Shown here one piece after another: positions 45,084 through 56,134 of a stretch of DNA of 64,000 bases; the first letter of the stretch is position 1, and each line of letters opens with the position of its first letter. The DNA is from UBA981 sp942490995 (GTDB lineage: Bacteria > Pseudomonadota > Gammaproteobacteria > Ga0077536). A program made the position numbers and the translations under genes. The stretch spans positions 1 through 64,000 of the forward strand of contig CALOBG010000145.1 of assembly GCA_942490995.1 (NCBI GenBank), read 5' to 3'. Under the pieces are notes generated by a model. It ran no database searches and had not been told where the DNA came from. It saw nothing but the letters and a program-made list of their open reading frames with translations.

Positions 45084-45674
45084 ATGACACAACTCTGGTT
45101 AATCCCGACCCTGGCCAGCCTGCTGGCGAGCGCATCCGTCATGGCCGCGGACGTCGAGGGCGAACAGCTGTTGTTCGTAACGCCGCCGAAATGGGTCGAG
45201 GTTTACAACGGCCGAGAGGAAAACCTGTCGACCACGGAATACATTCCGCAGAGCGACGACCCCGAACAGTGGAACGAAATGCTGACCATCCAGGTCGTGC
45301 TCGGCATGCCTGACGCCAATCCGGAAACCGTGCTCGCCAACGTTGCCGTGTCGCTGGCCGAGGAATGTTACGAGTTCGACGCCAAACCCATTCAGCTCGC
45401 GGGCGCCGGCGATCTCCCGACGCTGGGCTTGATGCTGCTCTGCGGTACCCACAGCGAAAGCGGGCGTGGCGAGTTTTCCCTGCTGCGCGGCATCGCCGGC
45501 AAACAGAATTTTTACCTGCTGCGCAAAACCTGGCGTACCGATACTTATGTCACCAGCGAGGATCCACCGGTGTCCTTGAACGACCGTAAATTCTGGCTCG
45601 GTTACCTCGCCTACCTGCGCGTTTGCGATCCCGCCGCCGGCGACTGCCCGACGGCGGCGGACGACGCCGAGTGA
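45084..45674 (+). CDS. secreted hypothetical protein
   Basis: The 196-residue protein has a clear signal peptide (MTQLWLIPTLASLLASASVMAA) with predicted cleavage after about residue 22. The mature part is soluble, with four conserved-looking cysteines (for example EECYEF, MLLCGTH, LRVCDPAAGDC), so disulfides are likely. I do not recognise the family. It lies between the HAD gene and the P450 gene on the same strand. The 73-base and 16-base gaps around it give no decisive operon evidence. Confidence 0.8.
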   Translation: MTQLWLIPTLASLLASASVMAADVEGEQLLFVTPPKWVEVYNGREENLSTTEYIPQSDDPEQWNEMLTIQVVLGMPDANPETVLANVAVSLAEECYEFDAKPIQLAGAGDLPTLGLMLLCGTHSESGRGEFSLLRGIAGKQNFYLLRKTWRTDTYVTSEDPPVSLNDRKFWLGYLAYLRVCDPAAGDCPTAADDAE

Positions 45675-45690
45675 CGGCCGCGCTGTGGCG

Positions 45691-46914
45691 ATGGATCTGA
45701 GCGCCGCGACGGCCGGCGATTTCGTGCTGGCCGAGGTCGGCCGTGATTTCGCCCTCGACCCCTACCCCGGCTTCCGCATCCTGCGCGATCACGCGCCGAT
45801 TTGCCGCCAGCCCGATGGATCTTTCGTCATCAGCCGCTACGCCGATGTCCTCACCACCTTCGGTGACCCGCAGCTGTTCAGCTCCGACAAGCGCGTCGAT
45901 TTCAAACCACGTTTCGGCGACAGCCCGCTGTACGAACACCATACAACCTCGATCGTGTTCAACGACCCGCCCTATCACACGCGCGTGCGACGCCTGCTGG
46001 CGCCGTTTTTCGCCGCGCGCGTGCTGCGCCAGATGGAACACAGCATCGGCGCCATGGTCGACAGCCTGCTCGACCGCGCAGCCGCGCGTGGCACCATCGA
46101 TATCGTCGAAGAATTCGCCAATGTCATACCGCTCAACCTGATCGGCGACCTGCTCGGCGTTCCGTATGACGAACGCCAACCCCTGCGCGGCTGGGCCAAA
46201 ACCATACTCGGCGCACTGGAACCGGTGCGCAGCGCCGCGCAGCTCGCCGAAGGCAACCAGGCAGTCGAAGACTTCAAGGCGTATCTGCGCGACCTCATCG
46301 CGCGCAAACGGGCCGCGCCACCGGGCCCTGACAATATGGACGTGTTGTGGGCGCTGGTCGAAGCCAGCGATGCCGGCGAAGGTCTGAGCGAGCTGGAGAT
46401 CCTGCACAACGCGATTTTTATGCTCAACGCCGGCCATGACACCACCGGCAGCCTGATTGCCAACGGCGTCGACCTGCTGCTGCGTTATCCCGACCAGATG
46501 CAGCGCCTGCTCGAACAGCCGACCCTGATCAAATCCGCAATCGAGGAGATGCTGCGCTTCGAAAGCCCGCTCCAGATCGGCAACCGGCGCACCCGCGCGG
46601 ACACTCGACTGGGTGGCGTCGATATACCCGCCGGTACGTTTCTCCATCTGCTGATTGCCGCCGCCGATCGCGACGAGCGTCAGTTCCCGCATGCCGAGCA
46701 GTTCGATGTCGGCCGCACCCCGAACAAACACCTCGCTTTCGCGCACGGCATTCACACCTGCGCGGGCAATTCGGTTGCTCGTATCGAAGCCGCGATCGCG
46801 TTCGGCAAACTCCTGCAGCGCTTCCCGCGCCTGCGCCGCGCCGCGCCGACCGTGCGCCCGGCGCGCTCGCGGTTCCGCATCGTCGAGCAGTTGCTGGTCG
46901 AACTCCAACCCTAG
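45691..46914 (+). CDS. cytochrome P450
   Basis: The protein of about 407 residues is a soluble bacterial P450 (CYP). The I-helix has AGHDTTG with the oxygen-activating Thr, the K-helix EEMLRFESP (ExxR), and the heme loop FAHGIHTCAGNSVARIE with Cys357 as iron ligand. It would hydroxylate a hydrophobic compound such as a terpene, sterol or fatty acid, with electrons from ferredoxin and reductase partners not in view. A GTG two codons upstream (45,685) is also possible as start; I prefer ATG. It stands alone. A palindromic repeat follows immediately after the stop. Confidence 0.95.
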   Translation: MDLSAATAGDFVLAEVGRDFALDPYPGFRILRDHAPICRQPDGSFVISRYADVLTTFGDPQLFSSDKRVDFKPRFGDSPLYEHHTTSIVFNDPPYHTRVRRLLAPFFAARVLRQMEHSIGAMVDSLLDRAAARGTIDIVEEFANVIPLNLIGDLLGVPYDERQPLRGWAKTILGALEPVRSAAQLAEGNQAVEDFKAYLRDLIARKRAAPPGPDNMDVLWALVEASDAGEGLSELEILHNAIFMLNAGHDTTGSLIANGVDLLLRYPDQMQRLLEQPTLIKSAIEEMLRFESPLQIGNRRTRADTRLGGVDIPAGTFLHLLIAAADRDERQFPHAEQFDVGRTPNKHLAFAHGIHTCAGNSVARIEAAIAFGKLLQRFPRLRRAAPTVRPARSRFRIVEQLLVELQP

Positions 46915-47012
46915 CAGGGTGGTGAATAACTACTGCGGAGGTCGTGCGCGGCGTTGCGGGTTCGCCCGCGCCTTGCGCCCGACCTTCCTCGCGACGTTTT
47001 TCACCACCCTGC
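46914..47012. repeat. long palindromic element, first copy
   Basis: Perfect 13-base arms GCAGGGTGGTGAA and TTCACCACCCTGC enclose an inner stem GCGGG-TTCG-CCCGC and other nested pairings. It sits directly after the P450 stop and could work as a bidirectional terminator. The conserved core ACTACTGCGGAGGTCGTGCG recurs inverted at 56,075-56,110. A weaker relative (CTACTGCGGACGCCATTCG) lies at 47,030-47,050. Confidence 0.7.
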
Positions 47013-47132
47013 TGCAGGCCGGGTGAAGAGCTACTGCGGACGCCATTCGTGGCGAGCGGGTTTGCTATACCATGGCCGGCAAAGTTGGCGAGCCTGAGCA
47101 GTGTGCCGCCGGCAGCAGCAACAGGAGCGCAA

Positions 47133-47159
47133 ATGAACGTTCAACAGGACTTCGTATGA
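47133..47159 (+). CDS. possible 8-codon leader peptide
   Basis: AGGAG lies 8 bases before ATG 47,133, which encodes MNVQQDFV and stops TGA at 47,157-47,159. That stop overlaps the start of the giant oxidoreductase by ATGA. Coupled translation through this short frame is possible. A chance opening is equally possible, because the larger gene has its own AGGA 6 bases upstream. Confidence 0.25.
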   Translation: MNVQQDFV

Positions 47160-50100
47160 CCGACACCGCGACACTGACCCTGGGTATCCCCGGCTTCACC
47201 TACGCGGACCTGTACGAACCGCATGCACTGGCTCGCCTCGGCGCCGTATTCGACGATTTCCTGGCCGAGTCCGACGGCGATCTGGCGGCGCGCTTTTTTG
47301 CCTACCGCGAAAGCGCCGGCGCGGACCTGCCGGCCGAGGCTATTTCCGCCATCCTGACCGAGACCGCGCCGCACCTCGGCAGCTTCGTCGCGCGGGTATT
47401 CCAGGTCGAGCAGGCATGGCGTGACCAGGGTGCGCTGATCGTCGACGAAGACGCCATCGTGTTCGGCTTTCGCAACCAGTTCATTGCGCCGCTGGCAAAG
47501 CGCTACAAAGGTCAGGACCCTGCCAGTTTCGACCGCGAAGAGCTGGTCCTCGCCGCCGCCGCGCTGCGCGCCGCCGCTGCCGAAGGCGCGCGCCTGGCTG
47601 ATGACGATGAGTACCTGAGCGCGCGGGCCGCGGCTATTGTCAGTGGACAGATTGCCACGCCGGCGGGTTTCCCTGACCGGCTGCGCGCCGCTCACGATGC
47701 CTGGTCGGGGCTCGACGACGACGCCCTGCTCGCCGCTGCCTGCACGGCCCTGGAACAATGGTGTCTGTGCGTGCAGCAGGACCCGGATTTCGCGCCGTTT
47801 GCCGCCAACTCCTGGGTCAGTTTCAAACAGCCGGCGCGCACCGACTTCGGCCACCTGGTGCATTTCGGCGAGCGCGATCACGGCGGCTACAAAGCCTGGG
47901 CAGCAGGCAGCGCCGAGCGGCGGCGGCGCGACGGCTTTGCGCTTACCGATCATCGCTTCGGTTTACGGCGGGTGCTGTACGAAGTCGATCATTGCATCTA
48001 CTGCCATGACCGCGACAACGATACCTGCTCGAAAGGCATGCCGGACAAGAAAAGCGGCGGCTTCAAGACCAATGCCCTTGGGGTCGCCGTCATCGGCTGC
48101 CCGTTGGGCGAAAAGATCTCCGAGATGCACGTCGTCAAACGCGGCGGCGACAACATCGGCGCGCTGGCCTTGATTGTGATCGACAACCCGATGTGTCCCG
48201 GCACCGGCCACCGGATCTGCAACGACTGCATGAAGGGCTGCATCTACCAGAAAACCGAACCGGTCAATATTCCGCAGATCGAAACGAACGTACTCACCGA
48301 TGTCCTCAAGCTGCCGTGGGGCTTCGAAATCTATGCGCTGTTAACGCGCTGGAACCCGCTCAATATCAAGCGCCCGCACCGCCTGCCCTACAACGGCAAA
48401 AAGATCCTCGTCGCCGGGCTCGGGCCGGCCGGGTACACCCTCGCGCACTACCTGCTTAACGAAGGGTTCGCGGTGGTCGGTATCGACGCCCTCAAGCTCG
48501 AGCCGTTACCGGCCAAGTTGACCGGCAGCCTGAGCGCGCCACCGGAGCCGGTGCGCGATTTTGCCTCGCTTTACGAGGATCTCGACAAACGTACCGTCAA
48601 TGGCTTTGGCGGCGTCGCCGAATACGGCATCACGGTGCGCTGGGACAAAAATTTTCTCAAAGTGATCTACCTGACCCTGCTCAGGCAGCGCACATTTCGC
48701 GCCTTCGGCGGCGTGCGCTTTGGTGGCAGCATCACCCTCGACGACGCCTGGTCGCTGGGCTTCGACCACGTCGCACTCGCGACCGGCGCCGGCAAACCGT
48801 CGATCATCGGGCTGAAAAACAACCTCATCCGCGGCATCCGCAAAGCCTCGGATTTCCTCATGGGTCTGCAGCTCACCGGCGCCGCCAAGGACAACTCGCT
48901 GGCCAACCTGCAGGTGCGCCTGCCGGCCGGCGTCATCGGCGGCGGCCTGACCGCAATCGATACCGCCACCGAAGTGCTGGCCTATTACCCGCGCCAGGTC
49001 GAAAAAGTCCTGCGCCGTTACGAACGCCTCGCCGCTGACCTCGGCGCCGAGACCGTTCGCGCCCGTTACGATGCCGAAGAACTCGCGATCCTCGACGAGG
49101 CCCTGAGTCACGGTCACGCCGTGCGCCGCGAACGCGAGCGGGCGACGCTGGCCGGCGAGCAGCCGGATTTCACCTCCCTGGTACTCGGCTGGGGCGGGGT
49201 GACACTGTTCTACCGCAAATCGCTGCAGGACTCGCCTGCTTATCGACAGAACCACGAGGAAGTCAACGAAGCGCTTTCGGAAGGGATCGAAATCGCTGCC
49301 AATATGAATCCGCTCGAGGCCATCGCCGACGAGCACGGGGCCTTGTGCGCGGTACGCTTTGAAAGCACCGGTGCGGACAGTGTCAGCGAACTCGAAGTGC
49401 CGTTGCGCAGCCTGTTTGTCGCGGCCGGAACCTCGCCGAATATCATCTACGAGCAGGAACACCCGGGAACGTTCGAACTGGACGGCAAGTTTTTCCGCCG
49501 CTTCGAACCGGACGCCGAGCATCTCGAGCCGATCGCGGCCGACGCCACCACCACGCCCAAACTCGCCAGCGCCTCGCCGCTGACCTCTTATCGCGACGGC
49601 GCGCGCCGGGTCAGCTTCTATGGCGACAACCATCCGGTTTATGCCGGCAACGTGGTCAAGGCCATGGCCAGCGCGAAGGACGGTTATCCCTACATCGTGG
49701 ATCTGTTCAGCGAGGCCATCGCCAGCCTCGACAGCGCCGGACAGGCGCAGCGCGAAGTACAGCTACGACGCTTCATGCAGCGCCTCGAAGAGGACCTGGT
49801 CGCAACCGTGGTCGCGGTCAACCGCCTGACCCCGACCATCATCGAGGTTATCGTGCACGCGCCAGCGGCGGCCGCCAAGTTCGAACCCGGCCAGTTTTAC
49901 CGCGTGCAGAACCCGGAAGCCTTCGCGCCGCGCGCCGAGGATACCGTGCTGTCGCCGGAAGGGCTGGCGCTGACCGGCGCCTGGGTCGACAAGGAACAAG
50001 GTCTGATTTCGCTGATCGCACTGGAGATGGGCGCCTCGTCGCGCCTGCTGGCGCGCTGCCGGCCCGGTGATCCGCTGATCGTGATGGGCGTCACCGGCAC

Positions 50101-50770
50101 GCCGACGAATATTCCCCCCGGCGGCACGGTTATGCTGATCGGTGGCGGTCTCGGCAATGCGGTGCTGTTTTCGATCGGCAAGGCGCTGCGCGCGGCCGGC
50201 TGCCGCGTGCTGTATTTCGCCGGTTACAAACGCGCCCAGGACGTATTCAAGATGGCCGATATCGAAGCCGCGGCAGACCTCGTGATCTGGGCCGTCGACC
50301 CGGGCCCCGGCGTGACACCGGTGCCGACCGGCCGCGGCCAGGACCGCAGCTACATCGGCAATGTCGTGAAAGCCATGGTGGCTTATGCCGAAGGTCAACT
50401 CGGCCCGACCGATATCCCGCTCAATGAAGTCGACGAATTGATCGTGATCGGCTCGGACCTGATGATGGCAGCCGTCAAACAGGCCCGCCACGACGTACTC
50501 GCGCCGTACCTGAAGAAGGATCACGTCGCGATCGGTTCGATCAACTCACCCATGCAGTGCATGATGAAAGGCGTATGTGCGCAGTGCCTGTGTAAACACG
50601 TCGATCCGGTCAGCGGCGAGATCTCGTTCGTGTATTCCTGCTACAACCAGGACCAGCCACTCGACCGGGTCGACTTCCCCAACCTGCGCGCGCGCCTGCG
50701 CCAGAACTCAGTGCAGGAAAAACTTTCCAACCTGTGGCTCGATCACCTGCTCAATCGCGGCACTAATTAG
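47156..50770 (+). CDS. giant flavo-iron-sulfur oxidoreductase, GltD-like plus PyrK-like fusion (Nfn-like)
   Basis: The 1,204-residue protein joins several redox modules. Residues 1-275 are a helical N-terminus I do not recognise. C280, C283 and C290 (CIYCHDRDNDTC), then C347, C355, C358 and C362 (CPGTGHRICNDCMKGC), form an iron-sulfur binding region as in GltD. From about 418 comes an FAD/NAD reductase (ILVAGLGPAGYTLAHYLLN, then GVIGGGLTAIDTATEVLAYY). From about 890 it is a PyrK/FNR-type module (FEPGQFYRVQN, MLIGGGLGNAVLFSIGKAL), ending with a 2Fe-2S site at C1135, C1141, C1144 and C1146 (CMMKGVCAQCLC) plus a Cys near 1,163. NfnAB enzymes pair the same modules for electron bifurcation between NAD(P)H and ferredoxin. 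Activity here is inferred. Confidence 0.88.
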   Translation: MTDTATLTLGIPGFTYADLYEPHALARLGAVFDDFLAESDGDLAARFFAYRESAGADLPAEAISAILTETAPHLGSFVARVFQVEQAWRDQGALIVDEDAIVFGFRNQFIAPLAKRYKGQDPASFDREELVLAAAALRAAAAEGARLADDDEYLSARAAAIVSGQIATPAGFPDRLRAAHDAWSGLDDDALLAAACTALEQWCLCVQQDPDFAPFAANSWVSFKQPARTDFGHLVHFGERDHGGYKAWAAGSAERRRRDGFALTDHRFGLRRVLYEVDHCIYCHDRDNDTCSKGMPDKKSGGFKTNALGVAVIGCPLGEKISEMHVVKRGGDNIGALALIVIDNPMCPGTGHRICNDCMKGCIYQKTEPVNIPQIETNVLTDVLKLPWGFEIYALLTRWNPLNIKRPHRLPYNGKKILVAGLGPAGYTLAHYLLNEGFAVVGIDALKLEPLPAKLTGSLSAPPEPVRDFASLYEDLDKRTVNGFGGVAEYGITVRWDKNFLKVIYLTLLRQRTFRAFGGVRFGGSITLDDAWSLGFDHVALATGAGKPSIIGLKNNLIRGIRKASDFLMGLQLTGAAKDNSLANLQVRLPAGVIGGGLTAIDTATEVLAYYPRQVEKVLRRYERLAADLGAETVRARYDAEELAILDEALSHGHAVRRERERATLAGEQPDFTSLVLGWGGVTLFYRKSLQDSPAYRQNHEEVNEALSEGIEIAANMNPLEAIADEHGALCAVRFESTGADSVSELEVPLRSLFVAAGTSPNIIYEQEHPGTFELDGKFFRRFEPDAEHLEPIAADATTTPKLASASPLTSYRDGARRVSFYGDNHPVYAGNVVKAMASAKDGYPYIVDLFSEAIASLDSAGQAQREVQLRRFMQRLEEDLVATVVAVNRLTPTIIEVIVHAPAAAAKFEPGQFYRVQNPEAFAPRAEDTVLSPEGLALTGAWVDKEQGLISLIALEMGASSRLLARCRPGDPLIVMGVTGTPTNIPPGGTVMLIGGGLGNAVLFSIGKALRAAGCRVLYFAGYKRAQDVFKMADIEAAADLVIWAVDPGPGVTPVPTGRGQDRSYIGNVVKAMVAYAEGQLGPTDIPLNEVDELIVIGSDLMMAAVKQARHDVLAPYLKKDHVAIGSINSPMQCMMKGVCAQCLCKHVDPVSGEISFVYSCYNQDQPLDRVDFPNLRARLRQNSVQEKLSNLWLDHLLNRGTN

Positions 50771-50783
50771 CGCCAGGGCCTGT

Positions 50784-51332
50784 TCAGTCGGCGAGCCCGG
50801 GGCTGCTCAGCAGGCGGCGCAGATTGCGTGAGATCGCGTTCGGGCCGAGCCATTGTTCGAGCAGCGCCTGCATCAGGCCGAAGCCGGGGTCATTCAGGAT
50901 CACCTCGTCGTTGAGTCGCACTTCGGTACCGGTTCCGGGCACGAACCCGAACTGCAACTCATCGCCGGCGCCGGCGGCACGGAACGCGGACTTCATGCGT
51001 TTGAACATTTCACCATTCAGTTCATCGCTCAGCGTCTCGCGCCAGCGCGCCGGCATGTCGTCGGGCAGGTTGTCGATCAGCACCGTAACGCGGATAACCT
51101 TGGCGGTCCGTTGGTCGACGATCCGCGCGCGATCACTGCTCGTTTCGGGCAAATACAGTGCGCAGCGATACACATCTGTCCACAGGATCTCGCGTTCGCC
51201 GTAGCCGTTGAGGTGCAGGCTGAGGCCGCGATATTCGATCTGCGGCGCAACCGCGGCAGGCGCTGGCGCGGCACAAACGAGCGTGAAAAAAAACAGCGCC
51301 AAGCTGGGCCGAAAAAGGGTTCCGCGATCCAT
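50784..51332 (-). CDS. chalcone isomerase-like domain protein, exported
   Basis: The 182-residue protein has an N-terminal signal (LALFFFTLVCAAPAPAA) and a mature body with the chalcone-isomerase-like pattern: LNGYGEREILWTDVYRCALYLPE, LIDNLPDDMPARWRETL and MKSAFRAAGAGDELQF, ending GLMQALLEQWLGPNAISRNLRRLL. Bacterial members are periplasmic fatty-acid- or lipid-binding-like proteins, not plant-type chalcone isomerases. The stop is 13 bases from that of the convergent oxidoreductase. Start is MDRGTLFRPS, and its frame is distinct from the downstream glycine cleavage genes. Function unassigned. Confidence 0.8.
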   Translation of the reverse strand: MDRGTLFRPSLALFFFTLVCAAPAPAAVAPQIEYRGLSLHLNGYGEREILWTDVYRCALYLPETSSDRARIVDQRTAKVIRVTVLIDNLPDDMPARWRETLSDELNGEMFKRMKSAFRAAGAGDELQFGFVPGTGTEVRLNDEVILNDPGFGLMQALLEQWLGPNAISRNLRRLLSSPGLAD

Positions 51333-51541
51333 GATTTATTCACCTGCGAGGAACACGAAGCCTATCATGCAGCGCCGCGTGCGGGGCGCGCTATGATGCT
51401 GGCAGGGTCGATAGCGGCTCGCTTCGGTCACCATTCGTTGCGCGAAGCTTCGTGAAGCCATAGCGCGAATATTGCTAATATTTCGATCCCAATGTGTTCG
51501 CTGACGACGGAACCCGCAGCTGCGAGAGGCGCCCTCGAGCC

Positions 51542-52675
51542 ATGACAACGACGACCGATCACGGCACGGCCACGCCGCCACTGCGCCGCACGCCGCTGTA
51601 CGCCCTGCACCAGCAGCTCGGCGGGCGACTGGTCGAGTTCGGCGGCTATGCGATGCCGCTCCAGTACGGCGACAGCATTCGCGAGGAACACCTGCATACG
51701 CGCGCCCATGCCGGCCTGTTCGATGTGTCGCACATGGGCCAGATCAACGTCGCGGGGCCGCCGGCGGCGCTGGAAAACCTGGTCACCGGCGATATCGACG
51801 GGCTCGCCGATTATCAGCAACGCTACACGCTGCTGACCAACGACAACGGCGGCATCATCGACGACCTGATGGTCACGCGGCTGCCGGATCGCCTGCACCT
51901 GGTCGTCAACGCGGCTTACCGGGACAGCGATCTGCACCACCTCGAAACCGGACTGGCCGGCTTGTGTACAGTCAGCGCGCAAGCCGAGCGGGCCCTGCTC
52001 GCGCTGCAGGGACCGCAGGCCGCCGAGGTCATCGCGGCGTTCGAACCCGCACTGGCCACGATCGCGTTCATGTCGAGCCTGGCCTGCCGCCTGGACGGCA
52101 TACCCTGTCTGGTGAGCCGTTCCGGCTACTGTGGCGAGGACGGCTACGAAATTTCGCTTCCCGGCGACGCCGCTGAAACCCTGGCGCGCGCGCTGCTCGA
52201 CGACGCGCGCGTGAAACCGATCGGGCTCGGCGCGCGCGATTCGCTGCGCCTCGAAGCCGGTTTGTGCCTGGCCGGCAGCGACATTACCGCGCAGACCAGC
52301 CCCGCCGAAGCCGGCCTCGGCTGGACGATTGCAAAAAAATATCGCGACCTGCCGGCGGTCGCCGCGCGGTTCCCCGGCGCCACCCGTATCCTCGCCGAAT
52401 TGCGTAGTGGGCCGGCGCGCAAGCGCGTCGGCCTGCGACCAAAATCAGGCGTCCCGCTGCGCGCGGAAATGATCCTGCACGATCACGACGGCCGCGAAGT
52501 CGGCGCGGTCAGCTCCGGCAGTTTCGGCGCAACGCTCGGCCATCCGGTCGCGATGGGCTATGTCCTGAGTGACCTTGCCGCGCCCGGTACCCGGCTCGGC
52601 GTGACCATCCGCGCCCGCAGCCACACTGTCGACGTGGTCGCCTTGCCATTTGTCCGGCACCGCTACTTCCGTTGA
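51542..52675 (+). CDS. gcvT: aminomethyltransferase (glycine cleavage T protein)
   Basis: GcvT moves the aminomethyl group from lipoyl-H protein to tetrahydrofolate, releasing ammonia and methylene-THF. The 377-residue protein has typical motifs: LVEFGGYAMPLQYGDSIREEHLHTR, the folate region AGLFDVSHMGQINVAG, GYCGEDGYEISLP and GARDSLRLEAGLCLAGSDI. Start is MTTTTDHGT at 51,542, as upstream in-frame sequence lacks support. It begins the operon gcvT-gcvH-gcvP. I looked for a glycine riboswitch in the 200 bases upstream and see no clear one. Confidence 0.96.
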   Translation: MTTTTDHGTATPPLRRTPLYALHQQLGGRLVEFGGYAMPLQYGDSIREEHLHTRAHAGLFDVSHMGQINVAGPPAALENLVTGDIDGLADYQQRYTLLTNDNGGIIDDLMVTRLPDRLHLVVNAAYRDSDLHHLETGLAGLCTVSAQAERALLALQGPQAAEVIAAFEPALATIAFMSSLACRLDGIPCLVSRSGYCGEDGYEISLPGDAAETLARALLDDARVKPIGLGARDSLRLEAGLCLAGSDITAQTSPAEAGLGWTIAKKYRDLPAVAARFPGATRILAELRSGPARKRVGLRPKSGVPLRAEMILHDHDGREVGAVSSGSFGATLGHPVAMGYVLSDLAAPGTRLGVTIRARSHTVDVVALPFVRHRYFR

Positions 52676-52738
52676 CCGTCGTATAGCCGGCATCGCACAA
52701 GCACCCATGCACAATCACACCCACTACGGAGTAACCAG

Positions 52739-53116
52739 ATGAGCACCCTCAAATTCACGCGCGAACATGAGTGGCTGCGCCTCGAGGACGACGGCAGCGT
52801 TGTGATCGGGATCACTGACTACGCTCAGGAGCAGCTCGGCGATATCGTTTACGTCGAACTGCCGGACGCCGGTCAGCACCTCGATCAATCCGCCCAGCTC
52901 GCGGTGATTGAATCGGTCAAGGCGGTCGGCGAAATCAACATGCCGCTGGCCGGCACCGTCAACGCGATCAACGCCACCCTTGCCGACACACCGGAACTGG
53001 TCAACAGTGCACCGCTCGGCGAGGGCTGGCTGCTGCGCATCATGCCGGATGACGCCAGCGGCCTCGATGCCTACATGGATGACGCCGCCTACCAGGCTTA
53101 CCTCGGCGAGCTGTGA
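52739..53116 (+). CDS. gcvH: glycine cleavage system H protein
   Basis: GcvH carries the lipoyl group shuttling between GcvP, GcvT and the L protein. The 125-residue protein shows KFTREHEWLRLEDDGSVVIGITDYAQEQLGDIVYVELPDAG, then the lipoyl-attachment region SVKAVGEINMPLAGTVNA with lipoyl lysine K61, and the C-terminal WLLRIMPDDASGLDAYMDDAAYQAYL. Length is normal. It lies 63 bases after gcvT and 37 bases before gcvP on the same strand. Confidence 0.97.
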   Translation: MSTLKFTREHEWLRLEDDGSVVIGITDYAQEQLGDIVYVELPDAGQHLDQSAQLAVIESVKAVGEINMPLAGTVNAINATLADTPELVNSAPLGEGWLLRIMPDDASGLDAYMDDAAYQAYLGEL

Positions 53117-53153
53117 GGACGGGGGTCGGACCCTGGCCGGCCGGAGATCGGAC

Positions 53154-56045
<2,892 letters not shown>

Positions 56046-56074
56046 GCACCTTCCGACGCCAGACGCGGGCTACT

Positions 56075-56110
56075 CCGCAACGCCGGGCACGACCTCCGTA
56101 GTAGTTTTTC
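56075..56110 (-). repeat. second copy of the palindromic element core
   Basis: On the minus strand AACTACTACGGAGGTCGTGC, followed by a CGGCGTTGCGGA-type tail, matches the core of the element at 46,926-46,960 with a few differences. It lies between gcvP and the permease gene. Only one arm is present here, so it should not form the full hairpin. This points to a dispersed intergenic repeat family in the genome. Confidence 0.6.
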
Positions 56111-56134
56111 GCCAGCCTGCTAGACTTGCGCGCC

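Noticed and set aside
51333..51541. glycine riboswitch upstream of gcvT
   Set aside because: The spacer lacks the conserved GGAGAG...GCCGAAGG-type core, and its palindromic bits do not form the riboswitch fold. Only a search with an RNA model could settle it.
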